This document shows, one piece after another, positions 26,793 to 35,442 of a DNA stretch of 64,000 bases (its first letter is position 1; each line of letters starts with the position of its first letter). Where the stretch lies: contig NZ_AUEP01000004.1 in assembly GCF_000426045.1 (NCBI RefSeq), positions 248,001-312,000 of the forward strand. The letters run 5' to 3'. This DNA is from Marmoricola sp. URHB0036 (GTDB lineage Bacteria; Actinomycetota; Actinomycetes; Propionibacteriales; Nocardioidaceae). The notes beneath the pieces are model-generated. The model ran no database searches. It was given only the letters and a program-made list of their open reading frames with translations, and had not been told where the DNA came from. The translations under genes and the position numbers were made by a program.

Positions 26793-26822
26793 TCGCCAGG
26801 GCCGCTCTGCCATGCTGCCCAC

Positions 26823-27422
26823 GTGCGCCGCCTGCCCCTCCGACAACTGGTGCTCCTCGTCGTCGGGTGTCTCGTCCTCGGCACCGGTGTCGCCATGCTG
26901 CTCACCGCCGACCTCGGCTCCGACGGCTTCTCCACGCTGGTCAACGGAACGGCGATCAGGACCGGGCTGCCGTTCTTCGTGGCCAACCTGGGCATCAGCC
27001 TCGCCTTCCTGCTCCTGGCGGCGGCTCGCCGGTTGCTGCCGGGGGTCGGCACCGTGGTGCAGATCGTGCTGGTGGGCCTGGTCGTCGACCGGTTGCTCCC
27101 GGTGCTGGACAAGCCCGACAGCGTCCTCGGGCAGGCGCTGCTCCTGACGGCAGCCTTCCCGGTGCTGTCGCTGGGGATTGCCGCCTATCTCGGCGCGCAT
27201 CTCGGCGCCGGCCCCATCGAGGCAGCGGCCCTCGCCTGGGATCCGCCGCTGCCCTTCAAGTGGAGCTACAGCGTGGCGCAGTTCGGTGGCGCCGCCCTCG
27301 GGTGGCTGCTCGGCGCCACCATCGGACCTGGCACCGTCGCGGTGATCCTGCTGCTGGGTCCGGCCGTCGACCTGACCAGCCGGCTGCTGGGCCTTGACGT
27401 CCACCAGAGGATGGAGTCATGA
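26823..27422 (+). CDS. YczE/YitT-like integral membrane protein
   Basis: 199 aa from GTG 26823, with about five to six hydrophobic helices. The pattern [20 protein letters not shown] near the N-terminus, the repeated [13 protein letters not shown] and the C-terminal [17 protein letters not shown] are typical of the YczE/YyaS membrane family, whose function is mostly unknown. It overlaps the next gene by ATGA, linking it to the oxidoreductase. A role in transport or redox sensing is only a guess. Confidence 0.75.
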   Translation: MRRLPLRQLVLLVVGCLVLGTGVAMLLTADLGSDGFSTLVNGTAIRTGLPFFVANLGISLAFLLLAAARRLLPGVGTVVQIVLVGLVVDRLLPVLDKPDSVLGQALLLTAAFPVLSLGIAAYLGAHLGAGPIEAAALAWDPPLPFKWSYSVAQFGGAALGWLLGATIGPGTVAVILLLGPAVDLTSRLLGLDVHQRMES

Positions 27423-29101
27423 CCGCCGAAGCCGTCATCCCCCGCAAGCCGCTGATCGTGCTGGTCGCGCCGTACCACGCCGACGTGCTGGAGTCGCAGT
27501 TCGCCCGCTACGCCGCGGACTACGACCTCCGCACCACCCACAGCGCAGCCGAGACCGACGAGCTGCTCTCGTCACTCGGCCCCGATGAACACGTCGCCCT
27601 GCTGGTGTCCGAGACGGAGCTTCCCGACGGATACGTCCTGCAGGCCGTTCATGGCTGGCGCAAGCGGGTGCCGACCGCCCGCCGGATCATCGCCGCCCAC
27701 GTCGACCACTTCCGCCAGCGCGCGGAGGAGCTGCGGCACGGCCTGGCCACCGGCAAGTACGACGCCTACCTGCTGATGCCGCGCGGGGTGCGTGACGAGG
27801 AGTTCCACACGGCCGTCACCGAGCTGCTCTCCGACTGGGGGTCGACCGCACCCGTCGTACCGACGGCGCACATCGTGTCGGCCGGACTCGACCCCCTGAC
27901 CGTGGCGCTGCGCGACTTCGCCTACCAGATGGGCATGCCGGCCCAAGTGGTGTCGCCCGACTCGCCCACGGGACGTGAGGTACTGGCCCGCCACGGGGGC
28001 GACGGCGAGCTGCCCGTGGTCTCGGCCCTCGGCGGGAAGACGACCCAGCCGCGCTCGGTGCGCGAGCTCGCCGCGACCCTCTACGGCGCTCCCGACGAGA
28101 TCGACGTCGACAAGATCGTGGATCTCGTCGTGGTCGGTTCCGGCCCGGCCGGGCTGGCCGCCTCGGTGTACGGCTCCTCCGAGGGCCTCACGACGGTCGT
28201 CCTCGAGTCGGGGGCCATCGGCGGTCAGGCCGGCACCAGCTCGATGATCCGCAACTACCTCGGCTTCCCGCGCGGCATCTCCGGCATGCGGCTGGCGCAG
28301 CGGGCCCGCAACCAGGCGATCCGCTTCGGGACCAAGTTCTTCACCGGCTGGCCGGTCGAGTCGCTGGTGCTCGGCAGCAACGGCGACCCGCACCGGGTCG
28401 TCACGGAGGGCGGGGAGGTACGCGCCCGGGCCGTGGTGATCGCGACCGGAGTCGCCTACCGCCGCCTCGGCGTCGACCCGATCGAGGACCTGGTGGGGCT
28501 CGGCGTGCACTACGGCGCCGCGGTGAGCGCGGCGCAGGAGATGGAGGACCGCGACGTGTTCGTCGTCGGCGGCGGCAACTCCGCAGGACAGGCGGCGCTG
28601 CACCTGGCCCGGTTCGCCCGCTCCGTCACCCTGCTCGTACGACGCCCCGACGTCTCGGCCACCATGTCGGACTACCTGATCCGCGAGATGAAGTACCTCC
28701 CGCGCATCCGCATCCAGGAGTGCGCCGAGGTGGTCGACGGTGGCGGCGAGGGGCGCCTGGAGTGGATCGGGGTACGCGACCTGAACGCCGGCGAGGTGAC
28801 CCGCCACGAAGCGGGCGGCCTCTTCCTGCTCATCGGCGCCGCACCGCAGTGCGACTGGCTGCCGCCGGAGGTGATCCGCGACGAGCACGGCTTCGTGCTC
28901 ACCGGTCGCGACGTGCCCAAGCACTCCTGGGCCGACGGACTGCCGCCCGCCAACCTGGCGACGCCGGTGCCGGGTGTGTTCGCTGCCGGCGACATCCGGT
29001 CGGGTTCGATGAAGCGCGTCGCCGCCGCGTCGGGCGAGGGCGCGAGCGTCGTACCACTCGTGCACGCCCACATCGCCGACGCCACGGCCGTCACGCGCTG
29101 A
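27419..29101 (+). CDS. receiver-like domain fused to thioredoxin-reductase-like FAD oxidoreductase
   Basis: 560 aa. Residues 10-140 look like a response-regulator receiver (LIVLVAPYHADVL; helix/strand order kept, phospho-acceptor position uncertain: LLVSETELPDG). Residues 230-560 are a TrxR-like flavoprotein: FAD motif VVGSGPAGLAAS (GSGPAG at 240-245), NADPH motif VVGGGNSAGQAAL, and AAGDIRSGSMKRVAAASGEG at the C-terminal FAD site. Where TrxR has its CxxC, this reads GGQAGTSSM, so it cannot reduce disulfides by the normal route. Related fused proteins are known in actinobacteria; the substrate is unknown. Confidence 0.85.
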   Translation: MTAEAVIPRKPLIVLVAPYHADVLESQFARYAADYDLRTTHSAAETDELLSSLGPDEHVALLVSETELPDGYVLQAVHGWRKRVPTARRIIAAHVDHFRQRAEELRHGLATGKYDAYLLMPRGVRDEEFHTAVTELLSDWGSTAPVVPTAHIVSAGLDPLTVALRDFAYQMGMPAQVVSPDSPTGREVLARHGGDGELPVVSALGGKTTQPRSVRELAATLYGAPDEIDVDKIVDLVVVGSGPAGLAASVYGSSEGLTTVVLESGAIGGQAGTSSMIRNYLGFPRGISGMRLAQRARNQAIRFGTKFFTGWPVESLVLGSNGDPHRVVTEGGEVRARAVVIATGVAYRRLGVDPIEDLVGLGVHYGAAVSAAQEMEDRDVFVVGGGNSAGQAALHLARFARSVTLLVRRPDVSATMSDYLIREMKYLPRIRIQECAEVVDGGGEGRLEWIGVRDLNAGEVTRHEAGGLFLLIGAAPQCDWLPPEVIRDEHGFVLTGRDVPKHSWADGLPPANLATPVPGVFAAGDIRSGSMKRVAAASGEGASVVPLVHAHIADATAVTR

Positions 29102-29121
29102 CACAGGCCCCGGACGTGCAC

Positions 29122-29154
29122 GAGGGCCCGTCACCGGTTCGGTGACGGGCCCTC
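29122..29154. terminator. perfect 15-bp stem bidirectional terminator
   Basis: GAGGGCCCGTCACCG, a 3-nt loop, then its exact reverse complement. It lies between the converging oxidoreductase (ends 29101) and rplQ (ends 29171). No T-run follows on either side, as is common in high-GC actinobacteria. It should serve the whole alpha operon as well as the plus-strand gene. Confidence 0.85.
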
Positions 29155-29170
29155 GATGCGTTGACCTGGG

Positions 29171-29809
29171 TCAGGCCTTGGCGTCGTCCTCGGACTCCGC
29201 GGCAGGCTCCTCGGTGGCCTCGGCCTCGACCGGCGCCTCCTCGGTCTCCTCGGTGGCCTCGCTCTGCGCCTCGGCGGTCTCGACCTCGGCAGGCTCGGTC
29301 TCCACGACCTGGGTGCCGCCGGTCTCGTCGGTGGCCTCGACCTCGGCCGGAGCGGCCTCGGTGGTCGGCTCCTCGACCTCGACGGCCGGTGCCGGCGTCT
29401 CCGCGGCAGCAGCCTTCTTGGCAGGCTTCTTCTTCGGCGCTGACGGCGTGTAGGACTCGGTCACCAGCTCGATCACGGCCATCGGGGCGTTGTCGCCCTT
29501 GCGGGGGCCGATCTTGGTGATCCGGGTGTACCCGCCAGGACGCTCCGCGAAGGTGGGCGCGATCTCGGTGAAGAGCGTGTGCACGACCGACTTGTCGCGG
29601 ACGGTCTTGAGGACCTCACGACGGTTGTGCAGGTCGCCCCGCTTGGCCTTGGTGATCAGCTTCTCCGCGACCGGACGCAGCACGCGCGCCTTGGCCTCGG
29701 TGGTGGTGATCCGACCGTGCTCGAACAACGCCGTGGCGAGGTTCGAGACGATCAGGCGCTGGTGCGACGGGCTGCCGCCGAGGCGGGCACCCTTCTTGGG
29801 GGTTGGCAT
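29171..29809 (-). CDS. rplQ: 50S ribosomal protein L17 with long acidic tail
   Basis: 212 aa, against about 120 for most bacteria. Residues 1-118 are the normal L17 fold ([40 protein letters not shown]). From 121 on, a [11 protein letters not shown] hinge is followed by about 80 residues rich in Glu, Ala, Thr and Pro, certainly disordered and strongly negative. Last gene of the alpha operon, 49 bp after rpoA. Confidence 0.97.
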   Translation of the reverse strand: MPTPKKGARLGGSPSHQRLIVSNLATALFEHGRITTTEAKARVLRPVAEKLITKAKRGDLHNRREVLKTVRDKSVVHTLFTEIAPTFAERPGGYTRITKIGPRKGDNAPMAVIELVTESYTPSAPKKKPAKKAAAAETPAPAVEVEEPTTEAAPAEVEATDETGGTQVVETEPAEVETAEAQSEATEETEEAPVEAEATEEPAAESEDDAKA

Positions 29810-29858
29810 TGCTTCTCTCGATTCTCCCCGGCCGTGTCAGGTACCGGAGTAGAGGGGA

Positions 29859-30872
29859 TTAGTACTGCTCGTCCTCGACGAAGGAGTCGTCATCGTCGTC
29901 GTACGCCGCCAGGGCGGTCGCCGGGTCGAAGCCGGGCGCGCTGTCCTTGAGGGACAGGCCCATCTCGACCAGCTTGGCCTTGACCTCGTCGATCGACTTC
30001 GCACCGAAGTTGCGGATGTCGAGCAGGTCCTGCTCCGAGCGCGAGATCAGCTCACCCACGGTGTGGATGCCCTCACGCTTGAGGCAGTTGTAGGAGCGAA
30101 CCGTCAGGTTCAGGTCCTCGACCGGGAGGGCGAGGTCCTGCGCCAGCTGCTCGTCGACGGGCGACGGGCCGATGTCGATGCCCTCGGCCTCGACGTTGAG
30201 CTCGCGGGCCAGGCCGAACAGCTCGACCAGCGTCTTGCCCGCCGAGGCGATGGCGTCACGCGGGCTGATCGACGGCTTGGTCTCGACGTCGATGACCAGC
30301 TTGTCGAAGTCGGTGCGCTGCTCGACTCGGGTGGCCTCGACCTTGTAGGTCACCTTGAGCACCGGGCTGTAGATCGAGTCGACCGGGAGCCGGCCGATCT
30401 CGTTGTCCGCGCCCTTGTTCTGCACCGAGCTGACGTAGCCACGGCCGCGCTCGACGATGAGCTCCATCTCGATCTTGCCCTTGTCGTTCAGGGTGGCGAT
30501 CTTCAGGTCGGGGTTGTGCACCTCGACGCCGGCGGAGGCCTCGATGTCAGCCGCGGTCACGACTCCGGCGCCCGACTTGCGCAGCACCATGGCGACCGGC
30601 TCGTCGTGCTCGCTGGAGACGACGAGGCCCTTGAGGTTGAGGATGATCTCGGTGACGTCTTCCTTGACGCCCTCGATGGTGGAGAACTCGTGAAGAGCGG
30701 TGTCCACCTTGATGCTGGTCACCGAGGCCCCCGGGATCGAGGACAGCAGGGTGCGACGCAGCGAGTTGCCGAGCGTGTAGCCGAAGCCGGGTTCCAGCGG
30801 TTCGATCACGAACCGCGAGCGGAACTCGTCGACGACATCTTCCGACAGGGTCGGGCGCTGAGCGATGAGCAC
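29859..30872 (-). CDS. rpoA: RNA polymerase alpha subunit
   Basis: 337 aa from GTG 30872 (AAAGGAAA upstream), the usual actinobacterial start [14 protein letters not shown]-terminal assembly/dimerisation domain to about 230 ([32 protein letters not shown]), linker, then C-terminal DNA- and activator-binding domain ([35 protein letters not shown]). It ends in an acidic [13 protein letters not shown] tail. Encoded between rpsD and rplQ as in most bacteria. Confidence 0.98.
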   Translation of the reverse strand: MLIAQRPTLSEDVVDEFRSRFVIEPLEPGFGYTLGNSLRRTLLSSIPGASVTSIKVDTALHEFSTIEGVKEDVTEIILNLKGLVVSSEHDEPVAMVLRKSGAGVVTAADIEASAGVEVHNPDLKIATLNDKGKIEMELIVERGRGYVSSVQNKGADNEIGRLPVDSIYSPVLKVTYKVEATRVEQRTDFDKLVIDVETKPSISPRDAIASAGKTLVELFGLARELNVEAEGIDIGPSPVDEQLAQDLALPVEDLNLTVRSYNCLKREGIHTVGELISRSEQDLLDIRNFGAKSIDEVKAKLVEMGLSLKDSAPGFDPATALAAYDDDDDSFVEDEQY

Positions 30873-30944
30873 AGTTGTTTTCCTTTCCGAGCCCACCCGC
30901 TATTTGACGGACTCGAACTACACATGGATGGGGCTTGGTGGTGC

Positions 30945-31553
30945 TTACTTCTTGGAGTAGTACTCGACGATGAGCTGTTCCTGGATCGGCAGCTCGATCT
31001 GCGCGCGGAGCGGACGCGAGTGCACCAGCACCCGCATGCGCGAGGGGATGGCCTCGAGCCACGCCGGGACGATGCGCTCGCCGTGGGTCTCACGAGCCAC
31101 GATGAACGGCGTCATCTCCAGGCTCTTCTCGCGCACGTCGATGATGTCGTGGGCGTCGACCTGGTACGACGGGATGTCGACCTTCTTGCCGTTCACCCGG
31201 AAGTGACCGTGCGTGACCAGCTGGCGGGCGTGACGGCGGGTCCGGGCGAAGCCGGCGCGGTAGACCACGTTGTCCAGGCGGCACTCGAGGAGCTGCAGCA
31301 GGTTGTCACCGGTCTTGCCGGGACGACGGCTGGCCTCGTCGTAGTAGTTGTGGAACTGCTTCTCCATCACGCCGTAGGTGAAGCGGGCCTTCTGCTTCTC
31401 CTGCAGCTGGTTGCGGTACTCGCTCTCCTTGATGCGCGTACGGCCGTGCTGGCCGGGCGCGTAGGGGCGCTTCTCGAAGGCCTTGTCCTCGCCGACGAGG
31501 TCGACACCGAGACGGCGCGACTTCTTGGTCATGGGGCCGGTGTAACGAGCCAT
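30945..31553 (-). CDS. rpsD: 30S ribosomal protein S4
   Basis: 202 aa. Binds 16S rRNA early in 30S assembly. Recognised by MARYTGPMTKKSRRLGVDL, YAPGQHGRTRIKESEYRNQL and the S4 RNA-binding domain RLDNVVYRAGFARTRRHARQ. It lacks the N-terminal zinc cysteines, so it is the Cys-less form. Between rpsK and rpoA. Confidence 0.98.
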   Translation of the reverse strand: MARYTGPMTKKSRRLGVDLVGEDKAFEKRPYAPGQHGRTRIKESEYRNQLQEKQKARFTYGVMEKQFHNYYDEASRRPGKTGDNLLQLLECRLDNVVYRAGFARTRRHARQLVTHGHFRVNGKKVDIPSYQVDAHDIIDVREKSLEMTPFIVARETHGERIVPAWLEAIPSRMRVLVHSRPLRAQIELPIQEQLIVEYYSKK

Positions 31554-31582
31554 GGGTCAGAGTCTCCTGTTCTGTCTCGGGG

Positions 31583-31990
31583 TCAGACGCGCCGGCGCTT
31601 GGGCGGGCGGCAACCGTTGTGGGGGGTGGGCGTGACGTCCTGGATGGTGCCGACCTCGAGGCCGATCGCACCCAGCGAACGGATCGCGGTCTCGCGGCCC
31701 GAGCCCGGGCCCTTCACGAAGACGTCGATCTTCTTCATCCCGTGGTCCATCGCCCGGCGACCAGCGGCCTCGGCGGCCATCTGCGCGGCGAACGGGGTGG
31801 ACTTGCGCGAGCCCTTGAAGCCGACGGTGCCGGCAGAGGCCCACGAGATCACCGCACCGGTGGGGTCGGTGATCGTGACGATGGTGTTGTTGAACGTGCT
31901 CTTGATGTGGGCCTCGCCCTGGGCGACGTTCTTCTTCTCCTTGCGGCGCACCTTCTTGGTGCCGGCCGCGCTGCGGCTCTTGGGGGGCAT
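31583..31990 (-). CDS. rpsK: 30S ribosomal protein S11
   Basis: 135 aa. Sits on the 30S platform near the mRNA exit. A basic N-terminus precedes the core [35 protein letters not shown] and the end [13 protein letters not shown]-like segment ([14 protein letters not shown]). Confidence 0.98.
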   Translation of the reverse strand: MPPKSRSAAGTKKVRRKEKKNVAQGEAHIKSTFNNTIVTITDPTGAVISWASAGTVGFKGSRKSTPFAAQMAAEAAGRRAMDHGMKKIDVFVKGPGSGRETAIRSLGAIGLEVGTIQDVTPTPHNGCRPPKRRRV

Positions 31991-32064
31991 TCAGACTCCT
32001 GAAATCGTGGCGGTTGCTGTGGGGTGGCGGTGACGGGACCTGTGCGTGGGCACGGGGCCTGTGG

Positions 32065-32439
32065 TCACTTCGCCTTCTTCTTGCCGGCGACGGTGCGCTT
32101 GGGACCCTTGCGGGTGCGCGCGTTGGTCTTGGTGCGCTGCCCACGAACGGGCAGGCCCTGGCGGTGCCGGCGGCCCTGGTAGCTACCGATCTCGATCTTG
32201 CGGCGGATGTCGGCCTGGACCTCACGTCGGAGGTCACCCTCGAACTTGTAGTCGGCTTCGATCGCGTCGCGGAGCTTGACGAGCTCGTCGTCGCCCAGCG
32301 TGTGCACTCGCGCATTGGGGTCGACCCCGGTCTCGGCGAGGATCTTCTGGGCGCTGGTACGGCCGATGCCGTAGATGTAGGTGAGTGCGATCTCGATGCG
32401 CTTGTCGCGCGGGAGGTCAACACCAACGAGGCGTGCCAT
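32065..32439 (-). CDS. rpsM: 30S ribosomal protein S13
   Basis: 124 aa. Head protein contacting tRNA and the B1 intersubunit bridge. [34 protein letters not shown] and the C-terminal [18 protein letters not shown] identify it. Confidence 0.98.
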   Translation of the reverse strand: MARLVGVDLPRDKRIEIALTYIYGIGRTSAQKILAETGVDPNARVHTLGDDELVKLRDAIEADYKFEGDLRREVQADIRRKIEIGSYQGRRHRQGLPVRGQRTKTNARTRKGPKRTVAGKKKAK

Positions 32440-32616
32440 GAATGGCTCTTCCTTTCAAGGGCGCTGCGGCCCTTCGGTACTTCACGGTGGTCTGGTCGTG
32501 TCGCGTCTCCTGCCTCGCAGCGGGAGCTCCGGCCATCCGTTCCGGAGGTGGTCTCAGCCCCGAGGGGCCTGAGCGAGCACGTGAGTGGATGTATTCAGTT
32601 GTGGTGTGGCCGGGGC
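32440..32616. other. 177-bp spacer between rpmJ and rpsM, with two hairpins
   Basis: No gene found. Two inverted repeats lie in the transcript: CTCCGG/CCGGAG at 32526-32546 (9-nt loop, plus flanking pairs), and CTCAGCCCC/GGGG-C-CTGAG at 32552-32572 (2-nt loop, one bulged base). Unusually long for this operon; it may be an attenuation or processing region that sets rpsM-rplQ output relative to infA-rpmJ. Confidence 0.5.
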
Positions 32617-32730
32617 TCAGCCCTGGCGCTGCTTGTGTCGCGGGTTCTCGCAGATCACCATGACGCGGCCGTGGCGACGGATCACCTTGCACTTGTCACA
32701 GATCGGCTTGACGCTCGGGTTGACCTTCAT
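32617..32730 (-). CDS. rpmJ: 50S ribosomal protein L36
   Basis: 37 aa, [20 protein letters not shown] to NPRHKQRQG. Cys11, Cys14, Cys27 and the following His form the zinc site, so this is the zinc-binding (C+) version. ATG 32730 after AAAGGG. 35 bp after infA, as in typical alpha operons. Confidence 0.97.
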   Translation of the reverse strand: MKVNPSVKPICDKCKVIRRHGRVMVICENPRHKQRQG

Positions 32731-32765
32731 CTGTCAGCCCTTTCTGGTCGTGGGTCGGCTGGTGC

Positions 32766-32987
32766 TCACTTGTACCGGTAGACGATGCGACCGCGAGTCA
32801 GGTCGTAGGGGGACAGCTCCACCACCACGCGGTCCTCGGGGAGGATCCGGATGTAGTGCTGGCGCATCTTGCCGCTGATGTGGGCGAGAACCTTGTGTCC
32901 GTTGGTCAGCTCGACCCGGAACATGGCATTGGGAAGGGCCTCCACGACGGAGCCCTCCATCTCGATCACGCCTTCCTTCTTCGGCAT
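32766..32987 (-). CDS. infA: translation initiation factor IF-1
   Basis: 73 aa OB-fold protein that blocks the ribosomal A-site during initiation. [40 protein letters not shown] and [13 protein letters not shown] match the family along its whole length. GCGGAGGA ribosome site. First gene of the infA-rpmJ-rpsM-rpsK-rpsD-rpoA-rplQ run; a promoter is expected in the 220 bp upstream. Confidence 0.98.
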   Translation of the reverse strand: MPKKEGVIEMEGSVVEALPNAMFRVELTNGHKVLAHISGKMRQHYIRILPEDRVVVELSPYDLTRGRIVYRYK

Positions 32988-33207
32988 GTCCTCCGCAATC
33001 TGTTGATCGTGTGTCTACCGTTGGCCCGGGAACCGCCCCGGACGAGCCGGGTGGACCTCGTGGTGCCGTTCGGTGAGCCTCATTTCCCCGAGCGCGCAGC
33101 ACGTCGCCGAGAGGCGAATCAGCGCTTGTCCGGGCAGCCGCGAGGCACCACAAAACGAGCCCACGTTGGGCCGAGGGTCTATGTTACCCACTTTGCTGTG
33201 CCAACCG
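32988..33207 (-). promoter_or_regulatory. leader/promoter region of the infA-alpha operon
   Basis: 220 bp without a gene. On the minus strand, TTGGCA near 33205 and TAACAT near 33188 resemble promoter elements but are spaced too closely (12 bp) to be accepted as a pair. A long untranslated leader of about 180 nt would follow. The region is less GC-rich close to the upstream gene. Confidence 0.4.
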
Positions 33208-35442
33208 TTAATCGGCGGGGCGTCGCTCGCCGCGGTGGCGCCACAGCGACAGCGGGTTGAACGGCGCCCACAGTCGCCGGGCGAGACGGCGGCCCTCCCG
33301 CAGGTCCCGGCGCTCGGCCATCATCTGGTCCCAGAACGCCTCCACGGCGGCGTCGGAGGGTTCGGAAGCGGCGAAGACGCCGTCATCGGCCTCCCGTGAG
33401 AGCGACTCGCCTCCCGGCAGCGCCATCACCCGCGCCTGCTCCGGGCGTGAGACGTGCAGCCTGACCGGGACTCCCAGGTCACGGGCGTGGTCGACCAGCT
33501 CGGTCCACCCGCCGGCGATGCGGTCCGCTGCCCGGCCTCGCCTGCGGCGCAGGCGGCGGCGGACGCCCTTGGTGAGGGGCACGAGCAGCAGGACTACGAG
33601 CAGCGAGAGCCACGGCAGCAGGCGTACGCCGGTCCCGGAGCCGGTGCCGGAGTGGTCCTGCGCCGAGGACCGGTCACGAGCCGTGGGCGGGTGCGGCTTC
33701 TCGGCCGGGGGCGTGGTCGCGGGGGGCGGCACGGCGACGGGTGGCGCCAGGGTGCGCAGCACCGGGGTCCTGCTCATGAACGTCTTGGTGGGCAGGGTCC
33801 GCCAGCTGCCGTCGAGGACGCGCAGCTCCACCCAGGCGTGGATGTCCGCGCCGCGGACCTTGCCGTCGCCCGGCAGGACAGCACCCACCACCACCCGAGC
33901 GGGTACGCCGACCCGGTTGGCCAGCATCGCCATGGCCGCGGCGTACTGCTCGTCGTCACCCACCGGCGGGGCAGCGAGCAGGAACCCGTCGACCAGCCGA
34001 TCGAGGCCCTGGCCGGCCTTGTACTGCAGCTCGCCGGGAGGTGCACCGTCGCTGTAGCGACCCTGGTCGTGCAGGTAGCCGGCGAGGATGAAGACCTTGC
34101 GCATCGGCGGGATGTTCGCGTCGAGCACGGCCGGCAGGAAGGCGTCGAGCCGACGCAGACCCACCACCGGCTGGGTCGGTCCCTCCCACCCCGGCGTCGA
34201 GGCATCGACGTCGGACCGCGGCGAGACCGAGGTGAACTCGTAGGGATCCTGGCTACCGATGCCGGAGGGCAGCACAGCGGTCGCGGTGGCCAGGTTGTAG
34301 CGCATCTCGTCGCGCTGCTCCCTGGGGTCGGCGAAGATCAGCTGCAGCGAGGTCAGGGATCCCACGGTGGGCATCCACGCCGAGCGGTAGGCCCGCGTCA
34401 CCGACACCGAGGCCCGCACCTTGCGCCCCCGGAGCGGGTTGTCGACCCGGCTGTCGACACGCAGGAAGGCGTCGTCCGACGTCCCGGCCTCGGTGTTGTT
34501 GCTGGGCAGCCACTCGTGGCCGTCGTACCGGTCCAGGGTGACCAGCCGCACGCGACTGCCCTTCGGTGCTCCGCGCACGGTGAACAGCACCTTGTCGTGG
34601 ACGTTCTCCAGGGTGTTGGTGCCCTGGTCGGTGAAGGTACGGAACCGTCGCAGCGGCGAGTCCAGCGCCGAGACGTCCACCAGTCTCTGACGGTTCTCAC
34701 GCAGTGCGGTGCCCTGGGAGGCGGGCGCGCCCGAGGGCGCGAACGGGATGGTCAACGGCACCGCGACCAGCAGCACCGCCCCGACCACGAGCGCCGCCAC
34801 CGCGGTGCGGGCCACCCGCCCGTGCCCGGCGCCGCTGACGGATGCGCCCGGCGCGACCCGGAGGCTGCGGACCACCAGCCAGCCGACGGCGACGACGGCG
34901 AAGGCGACGGGGTACCAGTCCAGCAGGTCGCTGCCCGTGCCCTCGGGGCGGCGCAGGAGCAGGACGACCGTGAGCACGACCAGCATCGGCAGGAGCGGGG
35001 CGCCGGCGCTGCGGGTCCGCACGGCCAGCGCTCCGGCGAGCACCGCCCCGAGGTAACCGAGCAGGAAGGGCACCATGGCCGGCGACCCCGACAGGTCGAC
35101 CCAGGGCAGCGTGGACAGCAGCTCGCCCCAGCCCCGCAGCGTGCCCTGCAGCACGTCGCCCAGCGTCTGCGCCCCGGGCACGCCCAGGCCGAGGCCCTTC
35201 GACCGCAGGGCCACCGGCCCGCCGAACACCAGGGCGACGATCGGGACGGCGCCGACCAGGACGGCTCCGGGTAGTCCGGCGGTCAGGACGGCCACGAGCA
35301 GGCCGAGGACGGCGGCCAGGCCGGCCACGACGAGGTAGCCGCCGCCCTCGAAGGTGTTGGCCAGCCCGAGCTCGGCCAGCCCCACGAGGGCCAGCACGGC
35401 GAGGCAGTCGACGACCACCCAGGGACGCGGCGGGCGGATCAC
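33208..35442 (-). CDS. TgpA-like membrane protein with transglutaminase-like domain lacking the catalytic Cys
   Basis: 744 aa. Residues 1-250 hold about six to seven TM helices (DUF3488/TgpA-like). 260-560 is an extracytoplasmic transglutaminase-like domain, then a Pro-rich linker, one TM helix near 610 and a cytoplasmic tail. The core keeps NRVGVPARVVVGAVLPG and IHAWVEL (His), but where active members have GYCEQ this reads GDDEQY, Asp497 replacing Cys; the distal acid (FDPTP) is TLPT. It should not be a working protease/transglutaminase. GTG start overlapping the DUF58 gene stop. Together with MoxR and DUF58 it probably forms a cell-envelope assembly unit. Confidence 0.85.
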   Translation of the reverse strand: MIRPPRPWVVVDCLAVLALVGLAELGLANTFEGGGYLVVAGLAAVLGLLVAVLTAGLPGAVLVGAVPIVALVFGGPVALRSKGLGLGVPGAQTLGDVLQGTLRGWGELLSTLPWVDLSGSPAMVPFLLGYLGAVLAGALAVRTRSAGAPLLPMLVVLTVVLLLRRPEGTGSDLLDWYPVAFAVVAVGWLVVRSLRVAPGASVSGAGHGRVARTAVAALVVGAVLLVAVPLTIPFAPSGAPASQGTALRENRQRLVDVSALDSPLRRFRTFTDQGTNTLENVHDKVLFTVRGAPKGSRVRLVTLDRYDGHEWLPSNNTEAGTSDDAFLRVDSRVDNPLRGRKVRASVSVTRAYRSAWMPTVGSLTSLQLIFADPREQRDEMRYNLATATAVLPSGIGSQDPYEFTSVSPRSDVDASTPGWEGPTQPVVGLRRLDAFLPAVLDANIPPMRKVFILAGYLHDQGRYSDGAPPGELQYKAGQGLDRLVDGFLLAAPPVGDDEQYAAAMAMLANRVGVPARVVVGAVLPGDGKVRGADIHAWVELRVLDGSWRTLPTKTFMSRTPVLRTLAPPVAVPPPATTPPAEKPHPPTARDRSSAQDHSGTGSGTGVRLLPWLSLLVVLLLVPLTKGVRRRLRRRRGRAADRIAGGWTELVDHARDLGVPVRLHVSRPEQARVMALPGGESLSREADDGVFAASEPSDAAVEAFWDQMMAERRDLREGRRLARRLWAPFNPLSLWRHRGERRPAD

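Noticed and set aside
30063-32033. Long plus-strand frame opposite rpoA, rpsD and rpsK
   Set aside because: Shadow of ribosomal genes; no start with ribosome site and no recognisable motif.
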